Of a stretch of DNA of 35,794 bases, positions 1 through 7,155 are shown in pieces. Source of the DNA: JALZHR01 sp036389695 (GTDB lineage Bacteria; Acidobacteriota; Blastocatellia; Pyrinomonadales; Pyrinomonadaceae); NCBI GenBank assembly GCA_036389695.1, contig DASVWG010000138.1, forward strand, positions 1 through 35,794, in the 5' to 3' direction. Within the stretch, counting starts at the first letter, position 1, and every line of letters begins with the position of its first letter. Made by a program: the position numbers and the translations under genes. Below the pieces are notes generated by a model. It was not told the DNA's origin, searched no databases, and saw only the letters and a program-made list of their open reading frames with translations.

Positions 1-64
1 GCGGATTTCGGATTGTTCGTTTTATAACGGCAAATCCGCAATCCCAAATCCTAAATCCGCAATC
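1..64. repeat. Word-type inverted repeat R1 (window edge)
   Basis: The first 14 bases (gcggatttcggatt) pair with 47-60 (aatcctaaatccgc) with one mismatch. The word 'aaatccgcaatc' recurs at 32-43 and 54-64. This is the same architecture as the other word-type hairpins in the window. The left arm may continue upstream of the window, so the element could be incomplete here. Confidence 0.6.
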
Positions 65-74
65 GTTTCCGCCC

Positions 75-102
75 TTGCTCACGCGCGGGCTTCTGCTACT
101 AT
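75..102 (+). promoter_or_regulatory. Possible sigma70 promoter for the FAD oxidoreductase gene
   Basis: A TTGCTC box at 75-80 and a TACTAT box at 97-102 are separated by 16 bases. They lie 16 bases before the ATG at 119, with a short aagg at 111-114 as a weak ribosome binding site. This is a motif match only. Confidence 0.35.
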
Positions 103-118
103 CGACGGCTAAGGTTTT

Positions 119-1282
119 ATGAAAAAATCCGAAATTGTCATCATCGGCGGCGGCGTGGTCGGCGCGAGCGCGGCGTATCATTTGACGGCGGGCGGCGCGC
201 GGGACGTTTTGATTTTGGAGCGTGAAAACGCGCAGGGAAAAGGCTCGACGGGCAAGGCGACGGGCGGCGTTCGGGCGCAGTTTGAAACCGACATAAATAT
301 CAAAATGTCGCTTTATTCATTGGAGTTTTTCGCGCGCTTTAATGAAATTACCGGCGTCGATTGCGCTTATGAGCCGCGCGGTTATCTGTTTTTCGCGACC
401 GATGAAAGGCAGTTTGAATATTTGAAAAAAAACGTCGAAAAGCAGAAATCGCTCGGCGTTCGGGATGTAGAAATTGTCGATACGCGGACGGTTGCGAAAA
501 TCGTCGAAGGCTTGAACTGCGAGGACATTCGCGGCGGCAGCTTCGGCGCGCGCGACGGTTTTATCAATCCGCTCGGCGTGATGGAAGGCTTTACGAAAAA
601 AGCGACGGAAAACGGCGCGGCGCTGGAAATCGGAACGGAAGTTTTTTCAATCGAAACCGAAAACGGCAAAGTCAGGGCGGTTGAGACAAACAAGGGCAGA
701 ATCGAATGCGAAAAGATAGTTTTGTGTTCGGGCGCGTGGGCGCGTGATTTGGCGCGGACGGCGGGAATCGATTTGCCCGTCGAGCCGCAGCGGCGACAAA
801 TCGTCTGGGCGAAATCTGAGCGGGATTTTCAGGAAAATCTGCCGATGGTCATCGATTTAGGCAGCGGCTTTCATTTTCGACCGGCGAAAGATTCGCGAAA
901 CGAGATTCTTTTCGCTTATCCCGACCGCGACGAAAAGCCCGGTTTCTCGACTGATTTTGAAGAAAATTTTATCGAAAAAGTTTACGCGCGGGCGCGGCAT
1001 CGCGCGCCGTTTCTGTGCGAAACGCAGGTCGTCCGCGAAAAATGCCGCGCCGGACTTTACGAGAATACGCCCGACCATCACGCTATTTTAGGCGGGTGCG
1101 AAATCGAAGGCTTGTATTTTGCCAACGGCTTCAGCGGTCACGGCGTGATGCATTCGCCCGCGACGGGACGCGCGCTGGCGGAAATTATTCTGGACGGCGA
1201 AGCGTCCGTTTTAGACGTTTCGTGTTTGAGGTTGGAAAGATTTAAAACCGGCAAGCTGCTGCACGAAACGGCTTTTATCTAA
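119..1282 (+). CDS. FAD-dependent oxidoreductase (DAO / sarcosine-oxidase beta-like)
   Basis: The 387-residue protein opens with a Rossmann dinucleotide-binding motif, GGGVVG at residues 10-15, followed by an acidic residue at the end of the second strand (about residue 32). The C-terminal block GFSGHGVMHSPATG is typical of the D-amino-acid oxidase/glycine oxidase/sarcosine oxidase beta superfamily (PF01266). Such enzymes oxidise secondary or primary amines or amino acids with FAD, releasing imine and peroxide or passing electrons on. The closest match in feel is the single-subunit SoxB/proline dehydrogenase beta type, but the substrate cannot be read from the sequence. The start at 119 puts the Gly-rich motif at the usual position. 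There is no signal peptide, so it should be cytosolic. The next gene follows after a 123-base gap holding a hairpin repeat, so co-transcription is uncertain. Confidence 0.88.
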   Translation: MKKSEIVIIGGGVVGASAAYHLTAGGARDVLILERENAQGKGSTGKATGGVRAQFETDINIKMSLYSLEFFARFNEITGVDCAYEPRGYLFFATDERQFEYLKKNVEKQKSLGVRDVEIVDTRTVAKIVEGLNCEDIRGGSFGARDGFINPLGVMEGFTKKATENGAALEIGTEVFSIETENGKVRAVETNKGRIECEKIVLCSGAWARDLARTAGIDLPVEPQRRQIVWAKSERDFQENLPMVIDLGSGFHFRPAKDSRNEILFAYPDRDEKPGFSTDFEENFIEKVYARARHRAPFLCETQVVREKCRAGLYENTPDHHAILGGCEIEGLYFANGFSGHGVMHSPATGRALAEIILDGEASVLDVSCLRLERFKTGKLLHETAFI

Positions 1283-1289
1283 ACAAAAA

Positions 1290-1383
1290 TTCAAACAGGA
1301 TAGACAGGATAAACAGGATAAATTTAAATCAATAACGTTGAATTTGAATTTTAATCCTGTCCATCCTGTTCATCCTGTTTGAA
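1290..1383. repeat. Word-type inverted repeat R2 (ACAGGAT words)
   Basis: The left arm 1290-1319 contains three tandem variants of 'acaggata'. The right arm 1354-1383 contains their complement 'atcctgt' three times. The 30-base arms pair with few mismatches around an AT-rich loop of 34 bases. The 15-mer gacaggataaacagg at 1303-1317 recurs in R9 at 10192-10206. It fills almost the entire gap between two same-strand genes. Confidence 0.9.
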
Positions 1384-1405
1384 TTTTTTGTGATAAATTT
1401 TCAAT

Positions 1406-2350
1406 ATGAAAACAGCAATCGTCCATCATTCGATTTATCAGAAACACGACACGGGCTTCGGGCATCCGGAAACGCCGAAGCGTTACGAAGTCGTTATAAA
1501 TGCTCTGAAAAACGACCGCGAGCTTTGGGGAAATTTGAGCGAAATCGAGGCTGAGCCGGTTTCGAAAGGCATTATTCAAGCCGCGCACACGCCGCAGCAT
1601 TTTAAGCGCGTCGAGCAGGCTTTCGCCAACGGCGTGGAAATGCTCGATGCCGATACGGTGATTTCGATGCAGTCGTTTGACGCCGCGCTTTACGGCGCGG
1701 GCGGCGCGTGTCGCGCGGTCGATGCGGTGATGAGCGGAGAAGCGAAAAACGCTTTTGTCGCCGTGCGCCCGCCCGGACATCACGCGACGGGCGAAAACGC
1801 GATGGGCTTTTGTCTGTTCAACAACGTCGCCGTCGCCGCGCGCTACGCGCAGAACAAATATAAGGAAATCGAAAAGGTCGCCATCGTCGATTGGGACGTG
1901 CATCACGGCAACGGGACGCAAGGGATATTTTTTGACGACCCGACGGTTTTCTTTTTTTCGCAGCATCAATATCCGTGGTATCCGGGCACGGGCAGCGCGG
2001 GCGAAATCGGCTTCGGGCGCGGGCGCGGGTTTACTTTGAATGTTCCGGTCAAGGCGCGGACGCCGGCGAAAACGCACAAGGAAATGTTTACGCGCGCGCT
2101 GGAAAATATCGCCAAAAACTTCAAGCCGGATTTGATAATGATTTCCGCCGGATTCGACGCGCACGCCGCCGACCCGCTCGGACAGCTTTTGATTGAAGAC
2201 GAAGATTTTGTGGAGATGACGCGGATGGTTAAAATCTGGGCGAATGAAACCTGCGATGGTCGCATCGTTTCCGCGCTCGAAGGCGGCTATAATCTGCAGA
2301 CTTTAGGCGAAACCGTCCGCGCACACGTCGAGGAATTAAGTAAAAAGTGA
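1406..2350 (+). CDS. Histone deacetylase family protein (AcuC/HDAC-like amidohydrolase)
   Basis: This 314-residue protein carries the complete arginase/deacetylase-fold signature of the HDAC superfamily (PF00850). RPPGHHA at 121-127 holds the catalytic His pair. DWDVHHGNGTQ from 162 supplies Asp and His zinc ligands. SAGFDAH carries the third zinc ligand and EGGY the conserved Tyr loop near the C-terminus. The expected chemistry is zinc-dependent removal of acetyl or related acyl groups from amines, such as acetylated lysine, polyamine or other small amides. Bacterial members include AcuC and acetylpolyamine amidohydrolases, and I cannot choose between them. The length is normal for the family. 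The last codons, Ser-Lys-Lys-stop, lie inside the left arm of hairpin R3. There is no clear Shine-Dalgarno; the -10-like gataaa at 1391 is very close to the ATG. Confidence 0.93.
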   Translation: MKTAIVHHSIYQKHDTGFGHPETPKRYEVVINALKNDRELWGNLSEIEAEPVSKGIIQAAHTPQHFKRVEQAFANGVEMLDADTVISMQSFDAALYGAGGACRAVDAVMSGEAKNAFVAVRPPGHHATGENAMGFCLFNNVAVAARYAQNKYKEIEKVAIVDWDVHHGNGTQGIFFDDPTVFFFSQHQYPWYPGTGSAGEIGFGRGRGFTLNVPVKARTPAKTHKEMFTRALENIAKNFKPDLIMISAGFDAHAADPLGQLLIEDEDFVEMTRMVKIWANETCDGRIVSALEGGYNLQTLGETVRAHVEELSKK

Positions 2351-2453
2351 TAGGTGATAAGTGATAGGTAATAAGGTGATTAATTATTAATTACGAGTTT
2401 AATTTAATTTAATCTTCCCTATTACTTATCACTTATCACCTATCACTTTTTAT
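2342..2453. repeat. Word-type inverted repeat R3 (GTGATAG words)
   Basis: The left arm 2342-2374 is made of tandem variants of 'gtgatag/gtgataa'. The right arm 2415-2452 is made of the complement 'ttatcac/ctatcac'. The loop holds AT-rich sequence with the direct repeat 'aatttaattt', which occurs again at about 2480-2490. The left arm overlaps the end of the deacetylase gene. Confidence 0.9.
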
Positions 2454-2506
2454 GATAAACTCTCTGCTACGTCGGGTCTAATTTAATTTAAGGAGAAATA
2501 GTAGCG

Positions 2507-2788
2507 ATGCCGGATGTAGAAATCCCGTGCGTGCAGTGCAAGGAAGTTTTTCTTTTCACGGAGAAAGAGCAGGAAACTTTTTATCGCCAGAATATGGCGC
2601 AGCCGCAGCGCTGCCAGAAATGCCGCTCGAAAAAGGCGGCGAGCGGCGAAAACGCTCCGACGCGGTTTGAAATCATCTGCGACCATTGCGGCAAGCACGA
2701 CCACGTGCCGTTTCAGCCGAAGGTCGGGCGCAGCGTTTTGTGCAAGGAATGTCATCAGGCGAGCCGGGCGCGTATGCGCTTCGCTTAG
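2507..2788 (+). CDS. Small double zinc-ribbon protein
   Basis: This 93-residue protein has two zinc-ribbon halves. The first is CVQC near residues 8-11 followed by CQKC near 37-40. The second is CDHC near 59-62 followed by CKEC near 78-81. The segments ending 'QPQRCQKCR' and 'HDHVPFQPKVGRSVLCKEC' match the small zinc-ribbon proteins, usually annotated only as 'zinc-ribbon domain containing', that are common in Chloroflexi, Acidobacteriota and Deltaproteobacteria. The function of that family is unknown; nucleic-acid or protein binding is the usual guess. A strong ribosome binding site (aaggagaaa) lies 8-15 bases before the ATG, which fixes the start. The gene sits alone between hairpins R3 and R4. 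Confidence 0.85.
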   Translation: MPDVEIPCVQCKEVFLFTEKEQETFYRQNMAQPQRCQKCRSKKAASGENAPTRFEIICDHCGKHDHVPFQPKVGRSVLCKECHQASRARMRFA

Positions 2789-2792
2789 ATTG

Positions 2793-2877
2793 GTAAATAG
2801 TGAATCGTAAATAGTGAATAGTGAATAGATGGCTTAAATCAAAAGCTTCTATTCACTATTCACTATTTCCGATTCAC
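2793..2877. repeat. Word-type inverted repeat R4 (GTGAATA words)
   Basis: The left arm 2793-2829 holds tandem 'gtaaata/gtgaata' words. The right arm 2849-2877 holds 'ctattcac' words in the complementary order. The word gaatagtgaatag (2816-2828) recurs without a partner at 8892-8904. The element fills the gap between the zinc-ribbon gene and the enoyl-CoA hydratase gene, ending about 9 bases before the latter's ATG. Confidence 0.88.
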
Positions 2878-2885
2878 GCGAAAAT

Positions 2886-3680
2886 ATGAATCTGGAAACT
2901 GTCGATTATGAATTGAATGAAACGGTCGCGGTCGTCACGATGAATCGCCCGGACGCGCTGAACGCGCTTTCGCTCGGGCTGACGCGGGATTTGGACGCGG
3001 CGTTTCGGCGTGCCATCGCGGATTCGGCGCGGGCAATCATTCTGACGGGTGCGGGACGGGCGTTTTGTTCGGGCGGCGATTTGCGCGAGATGCAGTCGAT
3101 GTGGCGGAAAGAAGGCAGAATCGAAGCGTTTATGGAAGAGCCTTTAAAGGCTTTGCACGATGTCGTATTGCTGATGCGGGAAACGCCGATTCCTTTTGTC
3201 GCGGCGGTGCAGGGCGTCTCGGCGGGCGCGGGCACGAATTTCGCTTTGGCTTGCGACATCGTTTTCGCGGCGGCAGGCGCAAGCTTTAACGAAGCATTCG
3301 TGAGAATCGGACTTTCGCCCGATTGCGGCGGCAGTTTTTTTCTTCCGCGCGCCGTCGGCGAAAAGCTCGCGGCGGAAATTTTTATGACCGGTGAAACAAT
3401 TTCGGCGGAAAAAGCGTTAGCTATCGGTATGATAAACCGCGTCGTGCCGGCTGAAAATTTAATGAACGAGGCGATGGCGATGGCGCAGCGTCTCGCCGCC
3501 GCGCCGACCGGCGCCATCGGGCGCATCAAGCGAATGCTGAACGCTTCGTTTTCAAACGATTTGTCGCAGCAGCTTCGACTGGAACACGAAACCCAGATTG
3601 AATCGGGCAAATCGGCGGATTTTAAAGAAGGCGTGACGGCATTTTTCGAAAAACGCCAGCCGCAGTTTACGGGCACTTGA
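2886..3680 (+). CDS. Enoyl-CoA hydratase/isomerase family protein, PaaG-like
   Basis: A 264-residue crotonase-fold protein. The oxyanion-hole segment FCSGGDL is at about residues 60-66, and the second conserved segment (GVSAGAG, then GLSPDCGGSFFLPR) is intact. The two Glu residues used by true hydratases (Glu144 and Glu164 of rat crotonase) are replaced. An Asp sits in GLSPD at residue 146, as in PaaG-type isomerases that act on ring 1,2-epoxyphenylacetyl-CoA or shift double bonds. The likely reaction is therefore isomerisation of an enoyl-CoA rather than hydration. There are no other phenylacetate-pathway genes nearby, so the substrate is open. It is cytosolic with no signal peptide. There is no obvious Shine-Dalgarno sequence before the ATG. 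A terminator follows at 3703. Confidence 0.9.
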   Translation: MNLETVDYELNETVAVVTMNRPDALNALSLGLTRDLDAAFRRAIADSARAIILTGAGRAFCSGGDLREMQSMWRKEGRIEAFMEEPLKALHDVVLLMRETPIPFVAAVQGVSAGAGTNFALACDIVFAAAGASFNEAFVRIGLSPDCGGSFFLPRAVGEKLAAEIFMTGETISAEKALAIGMINRVVPAENLMNEAMAMAQRLAAAPTGAIGRIKRMLNASFSNDLSQQLRLEHETQIESGKSADFKEGVTAFFEKRQPQFTGT

Positions 3681-3702
3681 TAATTTATTTTATTGTTTGA
3701 GG

Positions 3703-3739
3703 CAAAAGCCGTCCGGTTTTCCAGCCTGGCGGCTTTTTT
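3703..3739 (+). terminator. Rho-independent terminator after the enoyl-CoA hydratase gene
   Basis: The stem caaaagccg (3703-3711) pairs with cggcttttt (3730-3738), and a run of T follows. It lies 22 bases after the stop codon and ends transcription before hairpin R5 and the MFS gene. Confidence 0.8.
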
Positions 3740-3752
3740 AGTTTAGTCATTA

Positions 3753-3844
3753 GTCCTTCGTCCTTTGTCCTTCGCGGGTTGAGGAGAATTGCGAACGCAG
3801 TTTTCATTTAACAAACGAAGGACAAAGGACAAAGGACAAAGGAC
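3753..3844. repeat. Word-type inverted repeat R5 (AAGGAC words)
   Basis: The left arm 3753-3774 holds 'gtcctt(t/c)' words. The right arm 3816-3844 holds four tandem 'aaggac' words. The right arm ends 6 bases before the MFS ATG, and its last aaaggac is the only plausible Shine-Dalgarno sequence for that gene. Folding of the hairpin would mask it. Confidence 0.88.
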
Positions 3845-3850
3845 GGATTT

Positions 3851-5125
3851 ATGAATTTAACATATGCGCAATTATTGAAAGGCAACCGCGATTTTCGCAA
3901 TTTGTTTTGGGGACAGATAATTTCCGAGCTCGGAAACTGGTTTAACTTTATTGCGGGTTTGGGCTTGATTCGCGCCGTTTCGGGCGCTTCTCCGGCGGCG
4001 GCGGGAATTTTCGTCGTCTGCCGCACGCTGCCGTTTTCGATGCTGATGCCGCTGGCGGGAACTTTCGTCGACCGTTTTTCGCGGCGGCAGGTGATGATTT
4101 TCGCGGATTTGGTGCGCGTTTTCGTGGCGCTGATGTTTCTGCTCGTCACGAAGCCGGAAGACCTTTGGATTGCTTATTTGGCGACGACTCTTTTGTCGGC
4201 GGGCGGCGCGTTTTTTGAAGCGGCGAAAAATGCGGCGACGCCGAATATTTCGGGCAAAGAAGGGCTTTTTGCCGGTACGGCGCTGATGTTTACGTCGCGC
4301 TTTTTGCTGATGGCAATCGGCTCGGCGCTCGCCGGTTTCGCGGCGGCGTATTTCGGCTATCGCGCGGCGTTTATCATCAATTCGATTTCGTTTCTGGTTT
4401 CGGCTTTTTCCGTCTGGCTGATTCCCGAAGAATCCGTGCGCGAAAGCGAGGCTGCCCGAAAAGAGCGCGATTCGTTTTTCAGCGAATTGAAGGAAGGAAT
4501 GTTTTATTTCTGGCGCGAGCCGTTTGTCATGACGATTGTTTTGATGAACATCATCTGGGCGACCGGCGGCGGCGCGATAAACATCGTCTTCGAGCGTCTG
4601 GGCGGCGTCGCTTTTCCGCTCAGAGAAGCCTGGAATCCGGATTTAGCCGTCGCGCTTTTGTGGGTGGCGAGCGGTTTGGGGCTGGGCTTCGGGATGCTCG
4701 TCGCGCATCGCGTCAATTCGGTGATTGAGCGAAAAAACATCACGGTCGGCTTTATCGGCTGGAGCCTGGTCGCGCACGGCATTTTGTTTTCGGCGGCTGG
4801 CTTTATGCCTTCGCTGTGGCTGGTTTTGTTTTTCACGTTCATTTCGCGCCTGATTGTCGGCGTCGAATACGCGGTGCAGGAAACGATGCTGCAACGCGCT
4901 TTGCCCGATTACATTCGCGGGCGGATTCTGACGATTGACCGCGGCGCGGAGATTACGATGTTCAGCGTTTCCGGTTATTTCGCGGGCGTCTCGCAATATT
5001 ATATTTCGCCCGAAACGCTGGCGATTGTCTCCGGCGTCCTTTCGGCGAGCGCGGGCATTTTGTGGTTTCTGCGCAGCCCGAAATCGAAAGTCGGAAACTC
5101 CGAAGCGGCAACGGCGGAAGCGTAA
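3851..5125 (+). CDS. MFS transporter
   Basis: A 424-residue, highly hydrophobic protein of about 12 predicted membrane segments. The loop between segments 2 and 3 carries the major-facilitator motif A variant GTFVDRFSRRQVM (about residues 74-86). The N-terminus (LLKGNRDFRNLFWGQIIS) is typical of the MFS_3/EntS-like branch, which contains drug and siderophore exporters. Proton-driven export of a small molecule across the inner membrane is the family expectation; the substrate is unknown. The last 20 or so residues are a short soluble tail. The ribosome binding site is the final aaggac word of hairpin R5. The gene converges on the next gene across hairpin R6. Confidence 0.88.
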   Translation: MNLTYAQLLKGNRDFRNLFWGQIISELGNWFNFIAGLGLIRAVSGASPAAAGIFVVCRTLPFSMLMPLAGTFVDRFSRRQVMIFADLVRVFVALMFLLVTKPEDLWIAYLATTLLSAGGAFFEAAKNAATPNISGKEGLFAGTALMFTSRFLLMAIGSALAGFAAAYFGYRAAFIINSISFLVSAFSVWLIPEESVRESEAARKERDSFFSELKEGMFYFWREPFVMTIVLMNIIWATGGGAINIVFERLGGVAFPLREAWNPDLAVALLWVASGLGLGFGMLVAHRVNSVIERKNITVGFIGWSLVAHGILFSAAGFMPSLWLVLFFTFISRLIVGVEYAVQETMLQRALPDYIRGRILTIDRGAEITMFSVSGYFAGVSQYYISPETLAIVSGVLSASAGILWFLRSPKSKVGNSEAATAEA

Positions 5126-5131
5126 GAAATT

Positions 5132-5292
5132 AGCCACGAACAAACACGAAAGGACACGAACAAAAGGAAATTAACAGGGATAACAGCGATTGTCAGGGAT
5201 AAATAAAAATCATTTTCTTATCCCTGCAAATCCTGTTATCCCTGTTAATTTCTTTCTTCCTTGTTCGTGCAGTTTCGTGTTTGTTCGTAGCT
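5132..5292. repeat. Nested word-type inverted repeat R6 (CACGAA outside, CAGGGATAA inside)
   Basis: The outer arms contain 'cacgaacaaa/cacgaa' words at 5136-5161 and their complement 'ttcgtg/ttgttcgtg' at 5260-5288. The inner arms contain 'taacagggataacag' at 5172-5186 and the complement at 5232-5247. Total arm length is about 70 bases around a 15-base loop. It separates two convergent genes, so it may also act as a bidirectional terminator. Confidence 0.9.
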
Positions 5293-5310
5293 AATTCTTC
5301 GCGGCTGATT

Positions 5311-6240
5311 TTACGCCGTAATAATCACGGCTTTCATTCCCGTTAATTCCGAAAAATCTTTGGTGAAAATCGTATCGACATGGCGGACGCGGGCGATGGC
5401 TTCGACGAGTTCGTGCGTCGAGATAAAGCCGTCTTCAGTGTGCGCGATTGCCCATTTTTCGATGTGCGCGGCGGTTTTCAGCAAATCTTCGACCAGGCGC
5501 AGATATTGATTTTTGGTTTCGACGTGCGTGCCCAATTTTCCGGTCTGCATCGCTTCCAAATCCGTCCAGAAAGCGTCGCCGGCTTGCAGCCATTCTTCCT
5601 GCCACGCCGTCCAGCCCATCGCGTTTCGCAAACTCAGATTATGCGCGCGCGGCAGGCGCAGAAACATCAAATCCACATAATTTTCGGCGATAAACTCGAC
5701 CGCGTTTTTGTTGTGGCAGGCGTTGTTCTGACCGTTATTGACGGGCGCGGGAAACGTCGAGCGGAGACGGCGAAAAACGGTCGAAAGCGGCTGGCGAAGC
5801 TCGCGCGTTTCTTCCGTGAAAGACAAAAGATAATTGCCCGCCTGCATCGCCAGCGTCATCGCCGTCGCTTTGGCAAACAGCGTCGGCAGCCGCTCGATAT
5901 TCTGGCGCACGTTGTCGAACCACCACGAATCCGTCTCGTTAAACCAGTTTCGCAAAGCCGGATTTTGCAGTTGATAACGCGGAACGTATGCATCTTCGAG
6001 CACGATTTCGACGTCTTCGTCCGACAAAAGCTCACTGTTGTTTTGAATCGCGGCGACGGCTTTGACGAAAGCCGATTGCGTTAAATCGTTTGCCAGCACG
6101 CGCGCTTTGCGGCGTTTCAGATAAGCGCCGAGATTCGGCTCGCCCGTGAAAGGCAGCGCGACGGAAGCAAACTCGAAACGCCGCAGAACATTCAGTTCAA
6201 ACGCGAGCCAGCCCGGAGATTTTGTTTTTGATGGAATCAT
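5311..6240 (-). CDS. Uncharacterised protein resembling a D12-class adenine methyltransferase without its DPPY motif
   Basis: About 309 residues from the ATG at 6240; an in-frame TTG at 6246 would add two. The N-terminal part reads LPFTGEPNLGAYLKRRKA, then VLANDL. This resembles the SAM-binding motif I and the following 'NDI/NDL' of D12-class DNA adenine methylases (PF02086). Further on, WFDNVRQNIERL and a helix-rich stretch match the spacing of that family. Where DPPY should follow a hydrophobic strand, the sequence reads VDLMFLRLPRAHN, so the catalytic motif is absent. I infer a non-catalytic homologue or a diverged protein of unknown role; the family assignment is by eye and tentative. It has no signal peptide or membrane segment. 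No restriction or repair gene is adjacent. No clear ribosome binding site is seen. Confidence 0.7.
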   Translation of the reverse strand: MIPSKTKSPGWLAFELNVLRRFEFASVALPFTGEPNLGAYLKRRKARVLANDLTQSAFVKAVAAIQNNSELLSDEDVEIVLEDAYVPRYQLQNPALRNWFNETDSWWFDNVRQNIERLPTLFAKATAMTLAMQAGNYLLSFTEETRELRQPLSTVFRRLRSTFPAPVNNGQNNACHNKNAVEFIAENYVDLMFLRLPRAHNLSLRNAMGWTAWQEEWLQAGDAFWTDLEAMQTGKLGTHVETKNQYLRLVEDLLKTAAHIEKWAIAHTEDGFISTHELVEAIARVRHVDTIFTKDFSELTGMKAVIITA

Positions 6241-6305
6241 ATTCAATGATATTTCAACGCTTTTGTTCCGGAGACTTTAACGGATTAAGCAAAGCGACGC
6301 TCGTT

Positions 6306-7037
6306 TTAGTTATCGTCGCCCCAAAACTGTGTATAAGGCGAATTTTGCCCGGCATTGCCGTCGCCGAAATCTTCTTTCGTTTCCGCCGGCGCCGCGTCGT
6401 TCGCATTCGGATTTAACGGCTCAGCCGTTTGATTTTTTTCCCGGACATCAAGCGAAGCGAGTTCCGGCAAGCCTTCCAGACTGAGAAACGCCATCACGAC
6501 CGACGGGTCAAACTCGATGCCCGCCCATTCGGTCAGATACCTTTTCGCTTCCGTTTCGGAAATCGCCGCGCGGTACGGACGCGCGTCGGTCATCGCGGCG
6601 TAAGTGTCGCAAACGCGCAAGATACGCGCGGCGAGCGGAATCAAATCGCGTTCGAGCGCGTCCGGATAACCCGCGCCGCTCCACCATTCGTGATGCCAGC
6701 GCACCAGCAATTGAACGGCGCGCGAAAGCCCGCGTTTCGCCGCTTCCTGTTCGCCGATAACGGTGTGGCGCTGCATATCGACGCGCTCGTCGTCGCGCAA
6801 AACGCGGCTGGCGCGAATGTATTCGCGATTCATCAAAACTTCGCCGATGTCGTGGACGAGCGCCGCCTGATGCAGAGAATAGCGGTCGTGCGGCGAGAGA
6901 TTGAATTTTTGCGCCACCGCGTCGGCGAGCGCGGCGATACGCGTCGCGTGCGCGTGCGCGTAGCCTTCAAATTCGTCAATCCCGGCGGCGAGCGTCAAAA
7001 GCCGCTCGTCCGTGTTTGTTTCCTGAGCAGTTTGCAT
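6306..7037 (-). CDS. HD-GYP domain protein
   Basis: Starting at the ATG at 7037 the protein has 243 residues. An upstream in-frame start at 7115 would add 26 residues encoded entirely by hairpin R7, so I reject it. The HD pair is at residues 62-63 in VHDIGE (HDIGK in classical members). The GYP block HHEWWSGAGYP is at about 115-125. HD-GYP proteins are metal-dependent phosphodiesterases acting on cyclic di-GMP or, in some cases, other cyclic dinucleotides. The K-to-E change next to the HD motif and the S in place of D in the GYP block weaken but do not exclude activity. The last 50 residues are low-complexity and acidic. There is no sensor or membrane domain. It lies downstream of the DUF4388-DnaJ gene, separated by R7. 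Confidence 0.85.
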   Translation of the reverse strand: MQTAQETNTDERLLTLAAGIDEFEGYAHAHATRIAALADAVAQKFNLSPHDRYSLHQAALVHDIGEVLMNREYIRASRVLRDDERVDMQRHTVIGEQEAAKRGLSRAVQLLVRWHHEWWSGAGYPDALERDLIPLAARILRVCDTYAAMTDARPYRAAISETEAKRYLTEWAGIEFDPSVVMAFLSLEGLPELASLDVREKNQTAEPLNPNANDAAPAETKEDFGDGNAGQNSPYTQFWGDDN

Positions 7038-7052
7038 AATAGAAATGGTCTT

Positions 7053-7141
7053 TGACCTTTGATTTTTGATTTTTGAAATTTCAAGTTTAAACGTTGACGG
7101 TAAAAACTTAAACAAAAATCAAAAATCAAAAATCAAAAGTC
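7053..7141. repeat. Word-type inverted repeat R7 (AAAAATC words)
   Basis: The left arm 7053-7078 holds 'tttgattttt' words. The right arm 7111-7141 holds four tandem 'aaaaatc/aaaagtc' words. It lies between two minus-strand genes, immediately upstream of the HD-GYP start. Confidence 0.85.
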
Positions 7142-7155
7142 TTTTTAGAGTTTTA

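Noticed and set aside
1370..2164. Long minus-strand frame opposite the deacetylase gene, and similar long frames opposite murJ, the DUF4388 gene and the SCO gene.
   Set aside because: They are antisense frames produced by GC-biased codon use in genes with clear catalytic motifs. They have basic, Arg/His/Phe-rich compositions and no ribosome binding sites.
7038..7115. N-terminal extension of the HD-GYP protein.
   Set aside because: The extra 26 residues would be encoded entirely by hairpin R7; the ATG at 7037 gives a normal family start.
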